This document shows, piece by piece, positions 1-8,771 of a stretch of 32,435 nt of DNA. The notes under the pieces were generated by a model. The model was not told the origin of the DNA. It saw nothing but the letters and a program-made list of their open reading frames with translations, and did no database searches. Made by a program: the position numbers and the translations under genes. The stretch is from the NCBI GenBank assembly GCA_903929475.1, contig CAIYUV010000136.1, forward strand, positions 1 to 32,435, in the 5' to 3' direction. This DNA comes from an uncultured Spartobacteria bacterium (GTDB taxonomy: Bacteria; Verrucomicrobiota; Verrucomicrobiia; Chthoniobacterales; Chthoniobacteraceae). Each line of letters opens with the position of its first letter. Position 1 is the first letter of the stretch.

Positions 1-414
1 GCCGTGGATCGGCCCGAAGCGCAGCGAGTCCAGCGAGAACACCGGCCGCGCGCCCATCGTGAAAATGTCGCGGATGATCCCGCCCACGCCCGTCGCCGCG
101 CCCTGGAACGGCTCGATGGCGCTCGGATGATTGTGCGACTCCATCTTGAACGCCACCGCCCACCCGTCGCCGATGTCAATCACGCCCGCATTTTCCTCGC
201 CCGCCTTCACGAGCACGAGGGGCCCTGTCGTCGGGAATTTCCGCAGCTCGCGCTTCGTGTTCTTGTAGCTGCAGTGCTCGCTCCACATCACAGAGAACAC
301 GCCCAGCTCCGTGATGTTCGGATCACGCCCGAGGATGCCCTGGATGCGGGCGTATTCCTCGTCGGTGAGGCCGTGCTTTGCGATGAGTTCCTTGGTGATG
401 ACGGGTGCGGACAT
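1..414 (-). CDS. purL: Phosphoribosylformylglycinamidine synthase, PurL (N-terminal part, runs off the left edge)
   Basis: Only the first 138 residues are in the window. PurL converts formylglycinamide ribonucleotide to the amidine with ATP and ammonia from glutamine, the fourth step of purine synthesis, in the cytosol. The fragment carries the family's [12 protein letters not shown] block (about residues 43-54), followed by the ESHNHPSA and [12 protein letters not shown] blocks that form the ATP/substrate site. The short N-terminus before the first block fits the small, multi-subunit PurL type that works with PurQ and PurS, rather than the large single-chain enzyme. The start is the ATG at 414-412, giving [10 protein letters not shown]. 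The gene is divergent from the CAP-domain gene, with 184 bases between them. No purQ or purS is visible here. Confidence 0.95.
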   Translation of the reverse strand, partial: MSAPVITKELIAKHGLTDEEYARIQGILGRDPNITELGVFSVMWSEHCSYKNTKRELRKFPTTGPLVLVKAGEENAGVIDIGDGWAVAFKMESHNHPSAIEPFQGAATGVGGIIRDIFTMGARPVFSLDSLRFGPIHG

Positions 415-562
415 GATGCTTTGAAAATGGACGCGCACCTTTTTAGAAATGTGCGGACGCGGCAAGGCAAAGAAACGGGGACTTAGTATTCAATGTCAAA
501 ATTTTATAAGGCCACCACGATGCAAGGCTCAAATCGCCAGACGAAGTTTTGGCAGAAGGAGC

Positions 563-592
563 TTGCTGTTTGGGCGGCGCGATTCGTATTTG
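563..592 (+). promoter_or_regulatory. Candidate promoter of the CAP-domain gene, near-leaderless
   Basis: TTGCTG (563-568) and TATTTG (587-592) are 18 bases apart. The ATG at 599 is only 6 bases past the -10 element, so transcription would begin at or next to the start codon. No Shine-Dalgarno precedes the ATG. This was found by eye, and the same geometry recurs before glgB and trpB. Confidence 0.4.
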
Positions 593-598
593 CGCGTG

Positions 599-1636
599 AT
601 GAAAGGTTTCCTCGCATTTTGCGTGTTGGCACTGGTTTCAATTCTGGATGCGCAAGATCTTTCCCGCATCCCGCGGGCGAATCAGGCGGAAGCGGCGCGG
701 CTTTTCAAAATCTACCGCGAGAGCACGGACTTGGCGGCGCGCGAGCAGGCGGTGGATGCGCTGATTCAATTGGATCCTCAGGCGATGCTGGCGCTGGTGC
801 CGATTCTCGAATTCGACTGGCAGGTCGCGCTGAAAAATTATCGCGCAGGTTTGCAGCGCCCCTCGACGGATTTTGCACGGAAGATAATGTCTGATCCCGC
901 ATTTGGCAGGGAGGTGGCTGCGCTGCGGGCCACGCTGGCCAGACTGCGATCAGGAAAAACGCTGCCGACAAAGGAACAACTCCTCGATGAAGGACAAAGG
1001 GCGCTGGATCGTTTGCGGGCGCTGCATGCCGTCTCAAAGACCGACTTCATCGCGCTACAGCCTGCGCTCGCTCCGCAGAGTGACACCGTGCGTGCGCTCA
1101 CACGGATGCGCGCAGCGCTGAAGGCGAAGACCAAGTTGAAAAACGACGCCGAATTTACCGAGGAGAATCTCGCGCAGGAAGAAGCCGCGGCGCTCGCCGG
1201 TGGATTTCACACCAATCCCGCTGCCAAACGCGTGCTCGAAGCGAACGCCGCGATGGCCGCGAAGAAAGAAGTGCCCGCCAACGAGGCGGAAGGCGTGCGT
1301 GATTTGAATGAAATGCGCATGTTGCTCGGCCTCGCGCCGTGCTTGCTTGACCCAAAGCTGTGCAATGCCGCGCGCGATCATTCCAAGGACATGGCAACGC
1401 AGAAATTTTTCGCCCACGAATCCCCGATGCCCGGAAAGAAGACGCCGTGGGATCGCGCGAATCTCGCCGGAACCACCGCCAGCGCGGAGAACATCGCGAT
1501 GGGAATGAAAACGCCGCAGGAGGCAAATCACGGTTGGTTTTTAAGCCCCGGTCATCACGTGAATATGTTCGGCAATCACGCGCGCGTCGGCATCGGGCGA
1601 CATGATGTGTATTGGACACAGATGTTCGGGAACTGA
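599..1636 (+). CDS. Exported CAP/SCP-domain protein
   Basis: This is a 345-residue protein with an apparent signal peptide (MKGFLAFCVLALVSILDAQ, residues 1-19), so it is expected outside the inner membrane. Residues 20-230 are helical and charged, with no domain I recognise. Residues about 235-345 are a CAP (SCP/PR-1, CAP superfamily) domain: DLNEMRMLLGL opens it, His273 lies in FAHESP, Glu297 in AENIAMG and His319 in SPGHHVNMF. These match the conserved His/Glu/His cavity residues. Bacterial CAP proteins are poorly understood, and lipid or glycan binding and peptidase activity have been proposed. The frame is open back to 449, but I chose 599 because the signal peptide begins there and the upstream part is Arg-rich and unlike a protein start. 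The gene stands alone between purL and a tRNA gene. Confidence 0.85.
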   Translation: MKGFLAFCVLALVSILDAQDLSRIPRANQAEAARLFKIYRESTDLAAREQAVDALIQLDPQAMLALVPILEFDWQVALKNYRAGLQRPSTDFARKIMSDPAFGREVAALRATLARLRSGKTLPTKEQLLDEGQRALDRLRALHAVSKTDFIALQPALAPQSDTVRALTRMRAALKAKTKLKNDAEFTEENLAQEEAAALAGGFHTNPAAKRVLEANAAMAAKKEVPANEAEGVRDLNEMRMLLGLAPCLLDPKLCNAARDHSKDMATQKFFAHESPMPGKKTPWDRANLAGTTASAENIAMGMKTPQEANHGWFLSPGHHVNMFGNHARVGIGRHDVYWTQMFGN

Positions 1637-1672
1637 CGCGACGCTGAATTTTCCTCCGCGCCCAAAAAGTTC

Positions 1673-1700
1673 TTGAGCGGGGGAGCGCGGCGAATAGTGT
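1673..1700 (+). promoter_or_regulatory. Candidate promoter of tRNA-Lys
   Basis: TTGAGC (1673-1678) and TAGTGT (1695-1700) are separated by 16 bases. The mature tRNA begins 18 bases past the -10 element, leaving a short 5' leader for RNase P. The -10 match is imperfect. Confidence 0.4.
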
Positions 1701-1718
1701 CCCGCCCCGCTGAAAAAT

Positions 1719-1790
1719 GGATCGTTAGCTCAATGGTAGAGCAAATGACTCTTAATCATTAGGTTGTCGGTTCGAGTCCGACACGATCCA
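1719..1790 (+). tRNA. tRNA-Lys (CTT anticodon)
   Basis: A complete cloverleaf of 72 bases can be drawn. The acceptor stem pairs GGATCGT (1719-1725) with ACGATCC (1783-1789), with A1790 as discriminator. The D-arm is GCTC/GAGC, the anticodon stem AATGA/TCATT encloses the loop CTCTTAA (anticodon CTT after T33), and the T-arm carries GGTTCGAGTCC. The 3' CCA is not encoded (CTT follows), so CCA must be added after transcription. The gene converges with the 2230-residue protein gene, whose stop lies 22 bases beyond. Confidence 0.96.
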
Positions 1791-1812
1791 CTTTCCCCTG
1801 CTTGTTGAGTTT

Positions 1813-4800
1813 CTATTCCCTCGGCGGATTCACTTCGCGGGTGGTGGCTCCGTTGGTGTCGCTGAGGATGAGGATGGCGAGTTTTTCGACTTCGTTCAGC
1901 TCGGCGGGTTTTAGCATTTGGTAATCGAGGCCGTTCTTTGGCGCAGCGCTCTGTTGTTGCAGTGGTTGGATTTGTTCGTTGCCGCCGTTGAGGCTCGCGT
2001 AGTCGAAGCGTCCGCGCAGGTCGGTGTAGCCGTCTTTGAAAAAGCGGACGGTGCCGTTTTTCAGACGCGCATACACTTTCACGTAGGCTTTGCTCACGGC
2101 CTTGTCGGTGCCGGTGTCGCGGACTTCGAGGCGTCCGTAGTTTTCCGTGAGTGTGAGCTTGAGCGTGTTGGCGTGATATGCCTGCGTCTTGCGCTGGCCC
2201 TCGGCGAGGACTTCGACGAGCACGTTGGCTTTTGCGTATTCGCCGGGAAGCGGGACATCGAGCGTGTCCTTGTCCTTCGGCAGCGGCTGCACGGCGCTCT
2301 TGCTGGGCTTGATGATGCTGAAGCGGCTCGCGTCTTCGCTCACGAATGGGTTGCTGCTGAAGGAAAACTCGGGGTCCATCAGGTAGTAATTGATCGTGGC
2401 CTCGCTGAGATTTTTCCAAGTCAGCGCGATGGTTTTATTTTCCACCTTGAGGTCAATCGTCGGCTCGGACGCGGCGAGTTCCGCCTGCTGTTTTTCGCGG
2501 TCGGGTTTGTCGTCGGTTTTCTTCGCTGCCGCCTTGCCTTCGATTTCGTCGAGCTGACTGGTGACTTCGCCGAAGATTTTCTGCCAGCGCGGCACCGGGA
2601 AGTCCGCGTATTTCGCGGCGACGCCGCGCGCGTCGGCGAGGTTGCTTTCGTAAAAGCCGGCGTAGCAGCGCAGGTAGTCGTGCTGGATTTTTGTCGGCAG
2701 CCCCTTCGCATCAATCGCGTGGAAGCGTGTCAGTGCGTCGTCCACGCGGTCTTGCAGGAAGAGGTAATACGTCACGCTCATCGAGTCACCAGTATCGAGC
2801 GCGGGTTTGTGCGCGAGGATGTCGAGCAGCGAGCGGTATTGGCCGAGCACAGCGGGATTCGCGATGCGCGTTTCGCCGCCGAGTTTGTGGGCGCGCTGGT
2901 TGATGAGCGGCGAGTATTCGAGGTGCTCGTAGCTGCGGCGCTCGATGGGATCGAGCACGACGAGCTTCGAGGAAAGGAACGGGCCGCATTGCGAGACGAA
3001 CTGATCCTTGTGCTTCAGCCATTCGCGAAGCGCGGGTGCGTCGTTGTGCATGAGCGCGTAGCTGTAGATTGTTTCATCCCAGATGTGATGCGCGCCGAGG
3101 AAAGCGGTGAGCTTTTTGAAAAACGCCGCGTCCCTGCAACGCCACGCCACGCGCGGGAAGGGGAGTGAGGCCAGGTTGTTTTGTTCGAGGAAGGTGAACA
3201 CGTCCGCCTCTGTGCCGTATTGCGAGATGTAGTCCCACGAGGCTTTGTCGAACTGCGTGAGCTTCGCGACCACGTTGAACTCGAACGGCTTTGCCGCCGC
3301 CGCCGCTGTGTTTGCCACGGCCACGTTCACCGGGAAGTGCTCGAACTTCGTCCCCGCCTTCGCCGTCGTCGCTGGGAAATAGAACGAATACTCGAACGTC
3401 TTCGTCGTGTAAGGCTCCAGCCGCACGTAGCGCGACGAGGTGGCCTTGCTGCCGAGCACGGGCAGCGCGCCCTGCGGGATTTGCAAAAGCACCTCGGCCT
3501 TCACGGGCGCGCTCGTCGGGTTGGTGACGACGACATTCGCGCCATACACCGCGCCGGTGAGGAATTCCTCGGTGACATATTTTTCGAACTTCTCATTTCC
3601 CTCCTGCCGGTAGCGGTCGCCGTGGCGGAAGAAACTCTGCGACACGAGGAGCTGGCCCTGCGCGGCGTTCGCGGCGGCGGCGGGTTTGATTTCCTTGTGG
3701 AAAACAATCACCGGCCCGCCTGCGGTGAGCGTGAACTGCCCGCCATCGGCCTTGCCCGTGTGCTTGGGCGCGTCGAACGGCAAATCGAGCACCGCCAGCG
3801 CGAGCATCATCTCCGCGAAGTTGTGGCTCGCCTCCGTGAAGTGCGGCGACACAAACGCTCCCTTTTTGCCTTCGGCCAAATGCGCCGCGTAGTCGCGCCA
3901 GAACGCGCTCACGGGAATCAGCCCGCCGTCCTGCTGCGTGATGCGCAGGTGGTAGTAATTGTTCTCCGCCCATTCCTTCGTCGCACCGAGCTGGCGGTAA
4001 TAGGCGCGTGCCAGGGCGCGGTTTTCCTTCGCTGTTTCTGCGCCGAAGTAGTCGGTTCGTTCCATTCCGAAGAGATTGAGTTCACTGGTTCCTGCCTTCT
4101 TCAACTTGTCTTGGCGCTCGCGGGCTTTCGCTCCGGCCTCACGAAGCGCGGGGCGTTTTGCATCTTTATCGTCTTCATCAACCAACTCCACAGCCGCTGC
4201 GGCTTCTAGCTCTTCTAATGCAAACGCGACCCCCTGTGCTTCTTTCGCTTCCAGACGATCCAGTTGCTTCATCATCTCAGCCTTCCTAGGCGCGTTTGCG
4301 CCGCCTCCGGGTTTTCCAGCTATAAATCCATTTGCGGTAATAACGGGTTGTGACGCTGCTTGGTCTGCCGGCAGGTAGCGATAGAACACCTCTTTTTTTC
4401 CCTCCTTTTCTTTCTCTCTGCGCAGCTCGCTCTTGAAGTCGGTCGCAGCCCCATCCTTATCCCCCTCTTCCATCGCACGGCCACGCAAGCCGGTCTCGAA
4501 GAGCACATCCATCCGCTCGGGGTCGGGCGGGATCAACTCCCATTTTTCACGCAGACTGCGCGCGGCGTTTGCGGCTTCGCCCGGTAGGCGCTGGGCGAGC
4601 AGGGCACGCTCGACGACGTTCAATTTCTCATACGCCCACGGTTCGAGATACGCTTTGAGTTCGTTGCCGAGGAGGAAGTCGTCCATGAACGTCCTGTCCT
4701 TCTTGTTCGCGAGATACGGCTTCACGACCGCGTCGAAGAAAACCGCGTCCTTTCGTGCGAGGAAGAAATTCAGCTCGTGGCAGGCGAACTCGGAATACTT

Positions 4801-7800
4801 CGCGCGCTTCTCGTCGTCCTTGAGCTTCGGCCATTGCAGCACCCACGCGAACTTCGCGAGGTTGTCGTCGTGGCTCAGCGTGGTGAAGAGCGAATAGACG
4901 CCGCCGAGCGTGTCGTAGGTCTCCATCTCGCTCGTGAGGATGTCCGCAAGCGTGAGCGTCTGCCCCTGCGCGAGCACGGTGGTTTCTTTCTTTTGAGTAA
5001 ATGGCTTGGCCGGATCGAGGGCGTGCGCCAGACGGAGGTCGGAAAATTTCGTCCCGGCCTCGGGCAGCGCGTAGCTTTGCCAGACGGCGTTGCCGAGGTC
5101 TTCCGCGTAAATCTGCACGTGCTGACGGTCGCCCAAGTCCTTGCGCTCGATTTTCACCACGCCGTCCTTGTCGGGGATGAGGTTGTAGAGCACAGGCGCG
5201 CTGGCCGCGAGGAAGTCGAGATTCGTCTCCGCTGCGCCGGGGTTGAGAGGTGGTGGGGGAGGTGTTTCCGCTAGCCCACCGCGCCGTCCTTCACCTCTGC
5301 CGCCGGCTGTCGCTGCTGCAAGTTGCGCCGCTGCTTGTTCGAGCGCCTGCAGGCCCGTGTCGCGCACCTCCCATGGATTCAAGAGCAGGCCCGGACGCGT
5401 GAGCATATTGCCGGGGAATACCTTCGCATAACGGCGATCCAGAATGTAGCGATACTCGTCGCCGATTTCGCGCCCAGCCGCGTAAAGATTCGGCAGCCGC
5501 GCGGGAACTCCCTCGCCCGCGCCGAATCGCGTAAAGCCGCCCAGTCCTGCAAAAATACCGTTCCCCGGCTCGAAGCGCGTTGCCGCGATGTGGACGCGCG
5601 TGAACGGCGTGACATTGGCGAGCTTCACCGTGATGAAATCCTTGTCGGTCTTCACGTCGGTCATTTGCAGCGTGGCGGCGCCCTTCGCCTCAAGATTCCG
5701 CGCCGAGCCGAGATACCAGCCCGCGCTCAATTTTCCGCCGCTGACTTTGATCGTGATGTCGCGCTTCTCGCCACGAAGCCGCAACGCGTAGTCACCCGCA
5801 GTCAGATCCTTGATGACGAGAAAGCCGCCCTCCTGCGTAATTTTCGCAGCATGGTTGGCGGTGAAAGTCCCAGCGTTCATTTGCAGCAGCGACACCTGTG
5901 GGCGTAGCAACTCGATGATGTCTGGGCCACCTTCCTTATATAGTGCGCTGCGCACAATATCGCGGATTGATTTCGGCATCGGCACGCGCACGGCATCGCC
6001 CGTCTTCGCGTGAATCTCACCCGACCATGTGCGCTCGAAATCATCCAGCGCATGAATGGTGGTTCGTCCGTTCGGAATCTGCGCGTTGAATGACTTGATG
6101 CCCGCTAGCGTGCCGAGCGCGACACGGCCTTTTGCGTCCGTCTGCAACGCCACATCCTGCGTGCGGGCAAAGTCGCGGTGTGCGAAACGAAACACGACCT
6201 GCTGGTCGGCGAGCGGCTCGCCGTTTTTACCGAGCAACTCATACACATATTCGTCGCCGAATTTCGACAGGTGCCCGTCGTTCGTCTGCTCCGTTTTATC
6301 CATACCGTTCAGCGACCACGAGTGCGATGCGGTGAGCGTGCGTTTTTCGCCGCCCTTGCTGAGCATGTCCGCCTGCGCGGAGAGCGTCACATTCAACTGC
6401 GCGAGCCGTTCCGGCACCGTGAAGGAATGTGTGAGCACGCTGCCCGCGCTCAGCTTGAGGTCTTTCACTTCGCGCGTCGTCGAAATACCGTCGAGCGTGA
6501 CGGACGTGATGGTCAATTTCGGCTCGCTGAGGATTGCGGGATCGAGATGCGTCGTGCCGAGCAGGAGCGATGTGCGGACGGCGAGCGTGGCTTCGCGGCG
6601 TGCGAGGAGTTGTTCGCGCTCGATGTGGAATTGCGCGTCGAGCGTGTAGTTCTCCGCGTGATGCTCGAACTGCGTGAGCGTCGCAAACGTCCCCGCTGGA
6701 TCAGCGAGCACGACACTGCGCATCCCCGGCTGCTGCGTGAACGGCACGCTGATGCGTCCGAGTTTTTCATCCACGGTGAATTTCCGTCCGTCGAGCCACA
6801 CGACCGCGTCCTTCACCGGCTCGGCTTTTTCATCGAGCACCGTGAGCAAATCCCCGCCGGGGCCCGTCTGCTGCACGACCTGCCATTGCCCGGTGCGCAC
6901 GAGCGCGCGGCTGCTGCGTCCGCCGCCGATGAACTCAATCACCCACGCGCCGCGCCTTCCTTTCAACTCGGGAAATTTGAACGTCTGCCGGTTGCGTTTG
7001 AATGGCCCGCTGTCGAAAGTCTCCGTGCGTTCGCTGTTCGCCACGAGGCCGTCGAGATTGAGGTCGGTGTTGAGCTGGCGGCGCTGGGTGAGGAAAAAGT
7101 TGAGCGTGTTCACCTCGTAGATTTTCACGATGAGCTTCGGCGTGTTCTTCGCGATCACGTCGAACTGCACATCGTCGCCCGGCTGGAAAAGCTGCGCGTT
7201 GATCTTCGGAAACTCGATGTCCACGCGCTCTTTCAATGCCTGAAATACCTGCGGCGTTAGTAGCGACGCCCAGCGTTCCGCGCTACCGATGCCGTTCACG
7301 ATCATGGCCTCTGCAAAGACCGGTTTCAGCCACGTATCGCGCACGTAGTCCGTCCATGGCGTGAGATTTTGCGGGTCGAGGTCGCCACCGCTTTTTGCGA
7401 AGATGTTGAGGAAGTATTCGCGCACCAGCGGCTCGTCGTCGCCGATGGGGCGGTTGCGCAGCAGCGGCTCAGTGAGGTTCGCATTGAGGTCTGCGGGGTT
7501 TTCGTCGTTGCGGCGCTTCTCCATCCACTTTGCGTTCACGTAGCCGGTGTTGCGCGGGAGCTTGAGGTAATCGAGGAAGCGGGCCGGGTCATACACGCCC
7601 TTCTTCCGGTCGTGATCGAGGCGCTGATAAAGCACGTGCGCCTTCACTGTGTTGAACGCCGACGGCAGCGTCTTCGCGTAGGCCCAGACGCGATCCAGCC
7701 ACGCCTCGCGCTCCGCGTCGTTGAACTCGATGTCCACATCCGCCGACGGCGCGAGCTTTCGCAGCCGCGTATAAATAAACGCCTCGTTCGTCGCGAGCGA

Positions 7801-8505
7801 CGGCATCGCTTTCACCAGCGCATCCAGTTGCTCTGGCAAAAGTGCGCGATGAATCGTAAACGCACCGAAGCCGCTGTTGTTCTCCGAGCGCAACTCCGTG
7901 ACGATCAATTCAACGAGCCCCGACACATCAGGCCGCGCGAGCTTGCTCAAAAGCGAACGGCGGTTCTGCGTGGAAAGCGGCACCTGCCTTTGCACCAAAT
8001 CCTCCAGCGCCTCCTGCGAAAGTCCCTCCAGCCCGTTGTCCCATCGCAGCGCATCCTTTTCAAAGACCTCCCGCGCCAGCCGCGCACCGTCCATCTTCGT
8101 CGGCAGGTTCGGCTTTCTGTCCCGCACCTCCTGCTGGTGGTTGAAAGTCACGCCGAGCCGCTCCTGTAAATACCTCAGCGTTTGCTGCGGTGTCGCATCG
8201 TATGCCAGCAGCGCTTCGCGATTCATGATGATTCGCCGCCGCACGTTCTCGTTCGGAAAACGCTGCTCCCACAGCTTCATAATCTCCGCCAGCTTCGCCA
8301 CATTCCGCGTGTTCTGGTAGTGCAGCGCGTGGAAGTAATAATAGTCCTCGCTGCCGGGGACGAGTTCGCCGAGGACTTTCTCGCGTTCCGCCGAGAGCGC
8401 GAATTTTTCAATGTAGCCGACTTCATTATCCCCCCACGAGAGCGCGGGGAGGATGATGGATGAGAGTGCCGCGAGCGCGGCGGGGAGGTAGGTGCGAGTG
8501 TTCAT
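1813..8505 (-). CDS. Giant exported protein (2230 residues), multidomain, unknown function
   Basis: I do not recognise a named family. The start at 8505 gives MNTRTYLPAALAALSSIILPALSWG, a clear signal peptide of about 24 residues, so the protein is exported. The frame is open back to 8565, but that extension has no signal character. Residues about 25-450 look mainly helical. From about 450 to 1060 there are repeated beta-rich stretches of the macroglobulin/Ig type, such as PGDDVQFDVIAKNTPKLIVKIYEV and a carboxypeptidase-regulatory-like EKAEPVKDAVVWLDGRKF. A Gly/Arg/Pro-rich linker lies around 1065-1090 and a Lys/Glu-rich linker around 1360-1460. The C-terminal third returns to helical and then beta-rich sequence, with another charged linker near 2000. 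I see no CxEQ thioester motif of alpha-2-macroglobulin, no transmembrane anchor and no sorting signal. It is alone on its strand, convergent with the tRNA gene and divergent from the kamA-like gene. A role as a cell-envelope or periplasmic structural or protease-inhibitor-like protein is a guess. Confidence 0.85.
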   Translation of the reverse strand: MNTRTYLPAALAALSSIILPALSWGDNEVGYIEKFALSAEREKVLGELVPGSEDYYYFHALHYQNTRNVAKLAEIMKLWEQRFPNENVRRRIIMNREALLAYDATPQQTLRYLQERLGVTFNHQQEVRDRKPNLPTKMDGARLAREVFEKDALRWDNGLEGLSQEALEDLVQRQVPLSTQNRRSLLSKLARPDVSGLVELIVTELRSENNSGFGAFTIHRALLPEQLDALVKAMPSLATNEAFIYTRLRKLAPSADVDIEFNDAEREAWLDRVWAYAKTLPSAFNTVKAHVLYQRLDHDRKKGVYDPARFLDYLKLPRNTGYVNAKWMEKRRNDENPADLNANLTEPLLRNRPIGDDEPLVREYFLNIFAKSGGDLDPQNLTPWTDYVRDTWLKPVFAEAMIVNGIGSAERWASLLTPQVFQALKERVDIEFPKINAQLFQPGDDVQFDVIAKNTPKLIVKIYEVNTLNFFLTQRRQLNTDLNLDGLVANSERTETFDSGPFKRNRQTFKFPELKGRRGAWVIEFIGGGRSSRALVRTGQWQVVQQTGPGGDLLTVLDEKAEPVKDAVVWLDGRKFTVDEKLGRISVPFTQQPGMRSVVLADPAGTFATLTQFEHHAENYTLDAQFHIEREQLLARREATLAVRTSLLLGTTHLDPAILSEPKLTITSVTLDGISTTREVKDLKLSAGSVLTHSFTVPERLAQLNVTLSAQADMLSKGGEKRTLTASHSWSLNGMDKTEQTNDGHLSKFGDEYVYELLGKNGEPLADQQVVFRFAHRDFARTQDVALQTDAKGRVALGTLAGIKSFNAQIPNGRTTIHALDDFERTWSGEIHAKTGDAVRVPMPKSIRDIVRSALYKEGGPDIIELLRPQVSLLQMNAGTFTANHAAKITQEGGFLVIKDLTAGDYALRLRGEKRDITIKVSGGKLSAGWYLGSARNLEAKGAATLQMTDVKTDKDFITVKLANVTPFTRVHIAATRFEPGNGIFAGLGGFTRFGAGEGVPARLPNLYAAGREIGDEYRYILDRRYAKVFPGNMLTRPGLLLNPWEVRDTGLQALEQAAAQLAAATAGGRGEGRRGGLAETPPPPPLNPGAAETNLDFLAASAPVLYNLIPDKDGVVKIERKDLGDRQHVQIYAEDLGNAVWQSYALPEAGTKFSDLRLAHALDPAKPFTQKKETTVLAQGQTLTLADILTSEMETYDTLGGVYSLFTTLSHDDNLAKFAWVLQWPKLKDDEKRAKYSEFACHELNFFLARKDAVFFDAVVKPYLANKKDRTFMDDFLLGNELKAYLEPWAYEKLNVVERALLAQRLPGEAANAARSLREKWELIPPDPERMDVLFETGLRGRAMEEGDKDGAATDFKSELRREKEKEGKKEVFYRYLPADQAASQPVITANGFIAGKPGGGANAPRKAEMMKQLDRLEAKEAQGVAFALEELEAAAAVELVDEDDKDAKRPALREAGAKARERQDKLKKAGTSELNLFGMERTDYFGAETAKENRALARAYYRQLGATKEWAENNYYHLRITQQDGGLIPVSAFWRDYAAHLAEGKKGAFVSPHFTEASHNFAEMMLALAVLDLPFDAPKHTGKADGGQFTLTAGGPVIVFHKEIKPAAAANAAQGQLLVSQSFFRHGDRYRQEGNEKFEKYVTEEFLTGAVYGANVVVTNPTSAPVKAEVLLQIPQGALPVLGSKATSSRYVRLEPYTTKTFEYSFYFPATTAKAGTKFEHFPVNVAVANTAAAAAKPFEFNVVAKLTQFDKASWDYISQYGTEADVFTFLEQNNLASLPFPRVAWRCRDAAFFKKLTAFLGAHHIWDETIYSYALMHNDAPALREWLKHKDQFVSQCGPFLSSKLVVLDPIERRSYEHLEYSPLINQRAHKLGGETRIANPAVLGQYRSLLDILAHKPALDTGDSMSVTYYLFLQDRVDDALTRFHAIDAKGLPTKIQHDYLRCYAGFYESNLADARGVAAKYADFPVPRWQKIFGEVTSQLDEIEGKAAAKKTDDKPDREKQQAELAASEPTIDLKVENKTIALTWKNLSEATINYYLMDPEFSFSSNPFVSEDASRFSIIKPSKSAVQPLPKDKDTLDVPLPGEYAKANVLVEVLAEGQRKTQAYHANTLKLTLTENYGRLEVRDTGTDKAVSKAYVKVYARLKNGTVRFFKDGYTDLRGRFDYASLNGGNEQIQPLQQQSAAPKNGLDYQMLKPAELNEVEKLAILILSDTNGATTREVNPPRE

Positions 8506-8771
8506 GGTAGTTTTGGTGTTGCTGGGATTCCGCCCGGCAGGCCGGTGGTCGGAGTGATGTATCACAAGCTATACGACGAGTGCCTCCGAGAGTTGTTAGA
8601 AATTTGTCAAAGTCTCGTGAATTGTTTGATGCCTTAGAATGAGTGTGTGAAAACTCGCGCTTGCGCTCCGGGGCTGATGAGTGAAGCATCCGCTCGATTC
8701 ATTCATGAACGGCATTCTTCACGCGCCAGTGCGCTAGGCTTTCAGCAGTTCGCTCATTGCCCATTTTTACC
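8506..8771. other. Divergent intergenic region (266 bases)
   Basis: It holds the upstream regions of the giant exported protein (minus) and the aminomutase gene (plus). I find a minus-strand TTGACA at 8610-8605 but no convincing -10 at the right distance. A small palindrome GTGATGTATCAC lies at 8554-8565, 49 bases upstream of the giant gene's ATG, and could be an operator. I see no convincing plus-strand promoter. Confidence 0.4.

Noticed and set aside
449-598. Upstream extension of the CAP-domain gene
   Set aside because: The 50 added residues are Arg/Cys-rich and would bury the signal peptide, and the promoter-like pair lies inside this stretch.
1918-4209. Two long plus-strand frames (416 and 342 residues) inside the giant gene
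   Set aside because: They are shadows of the 2230-residue minus-strand gene, rich in Arg/Val/Glu with no recognisable domains or signal sequences.
8554-8565. CRP-like site (GTGAT-N2-ATCAC)
   Set aside because: The spacer is 2 bases between 5-base arms (4 if TGTGA/TCAC is taken), not the 6 bases of the CRP consensus. It is mentioned only as a small palindrome.
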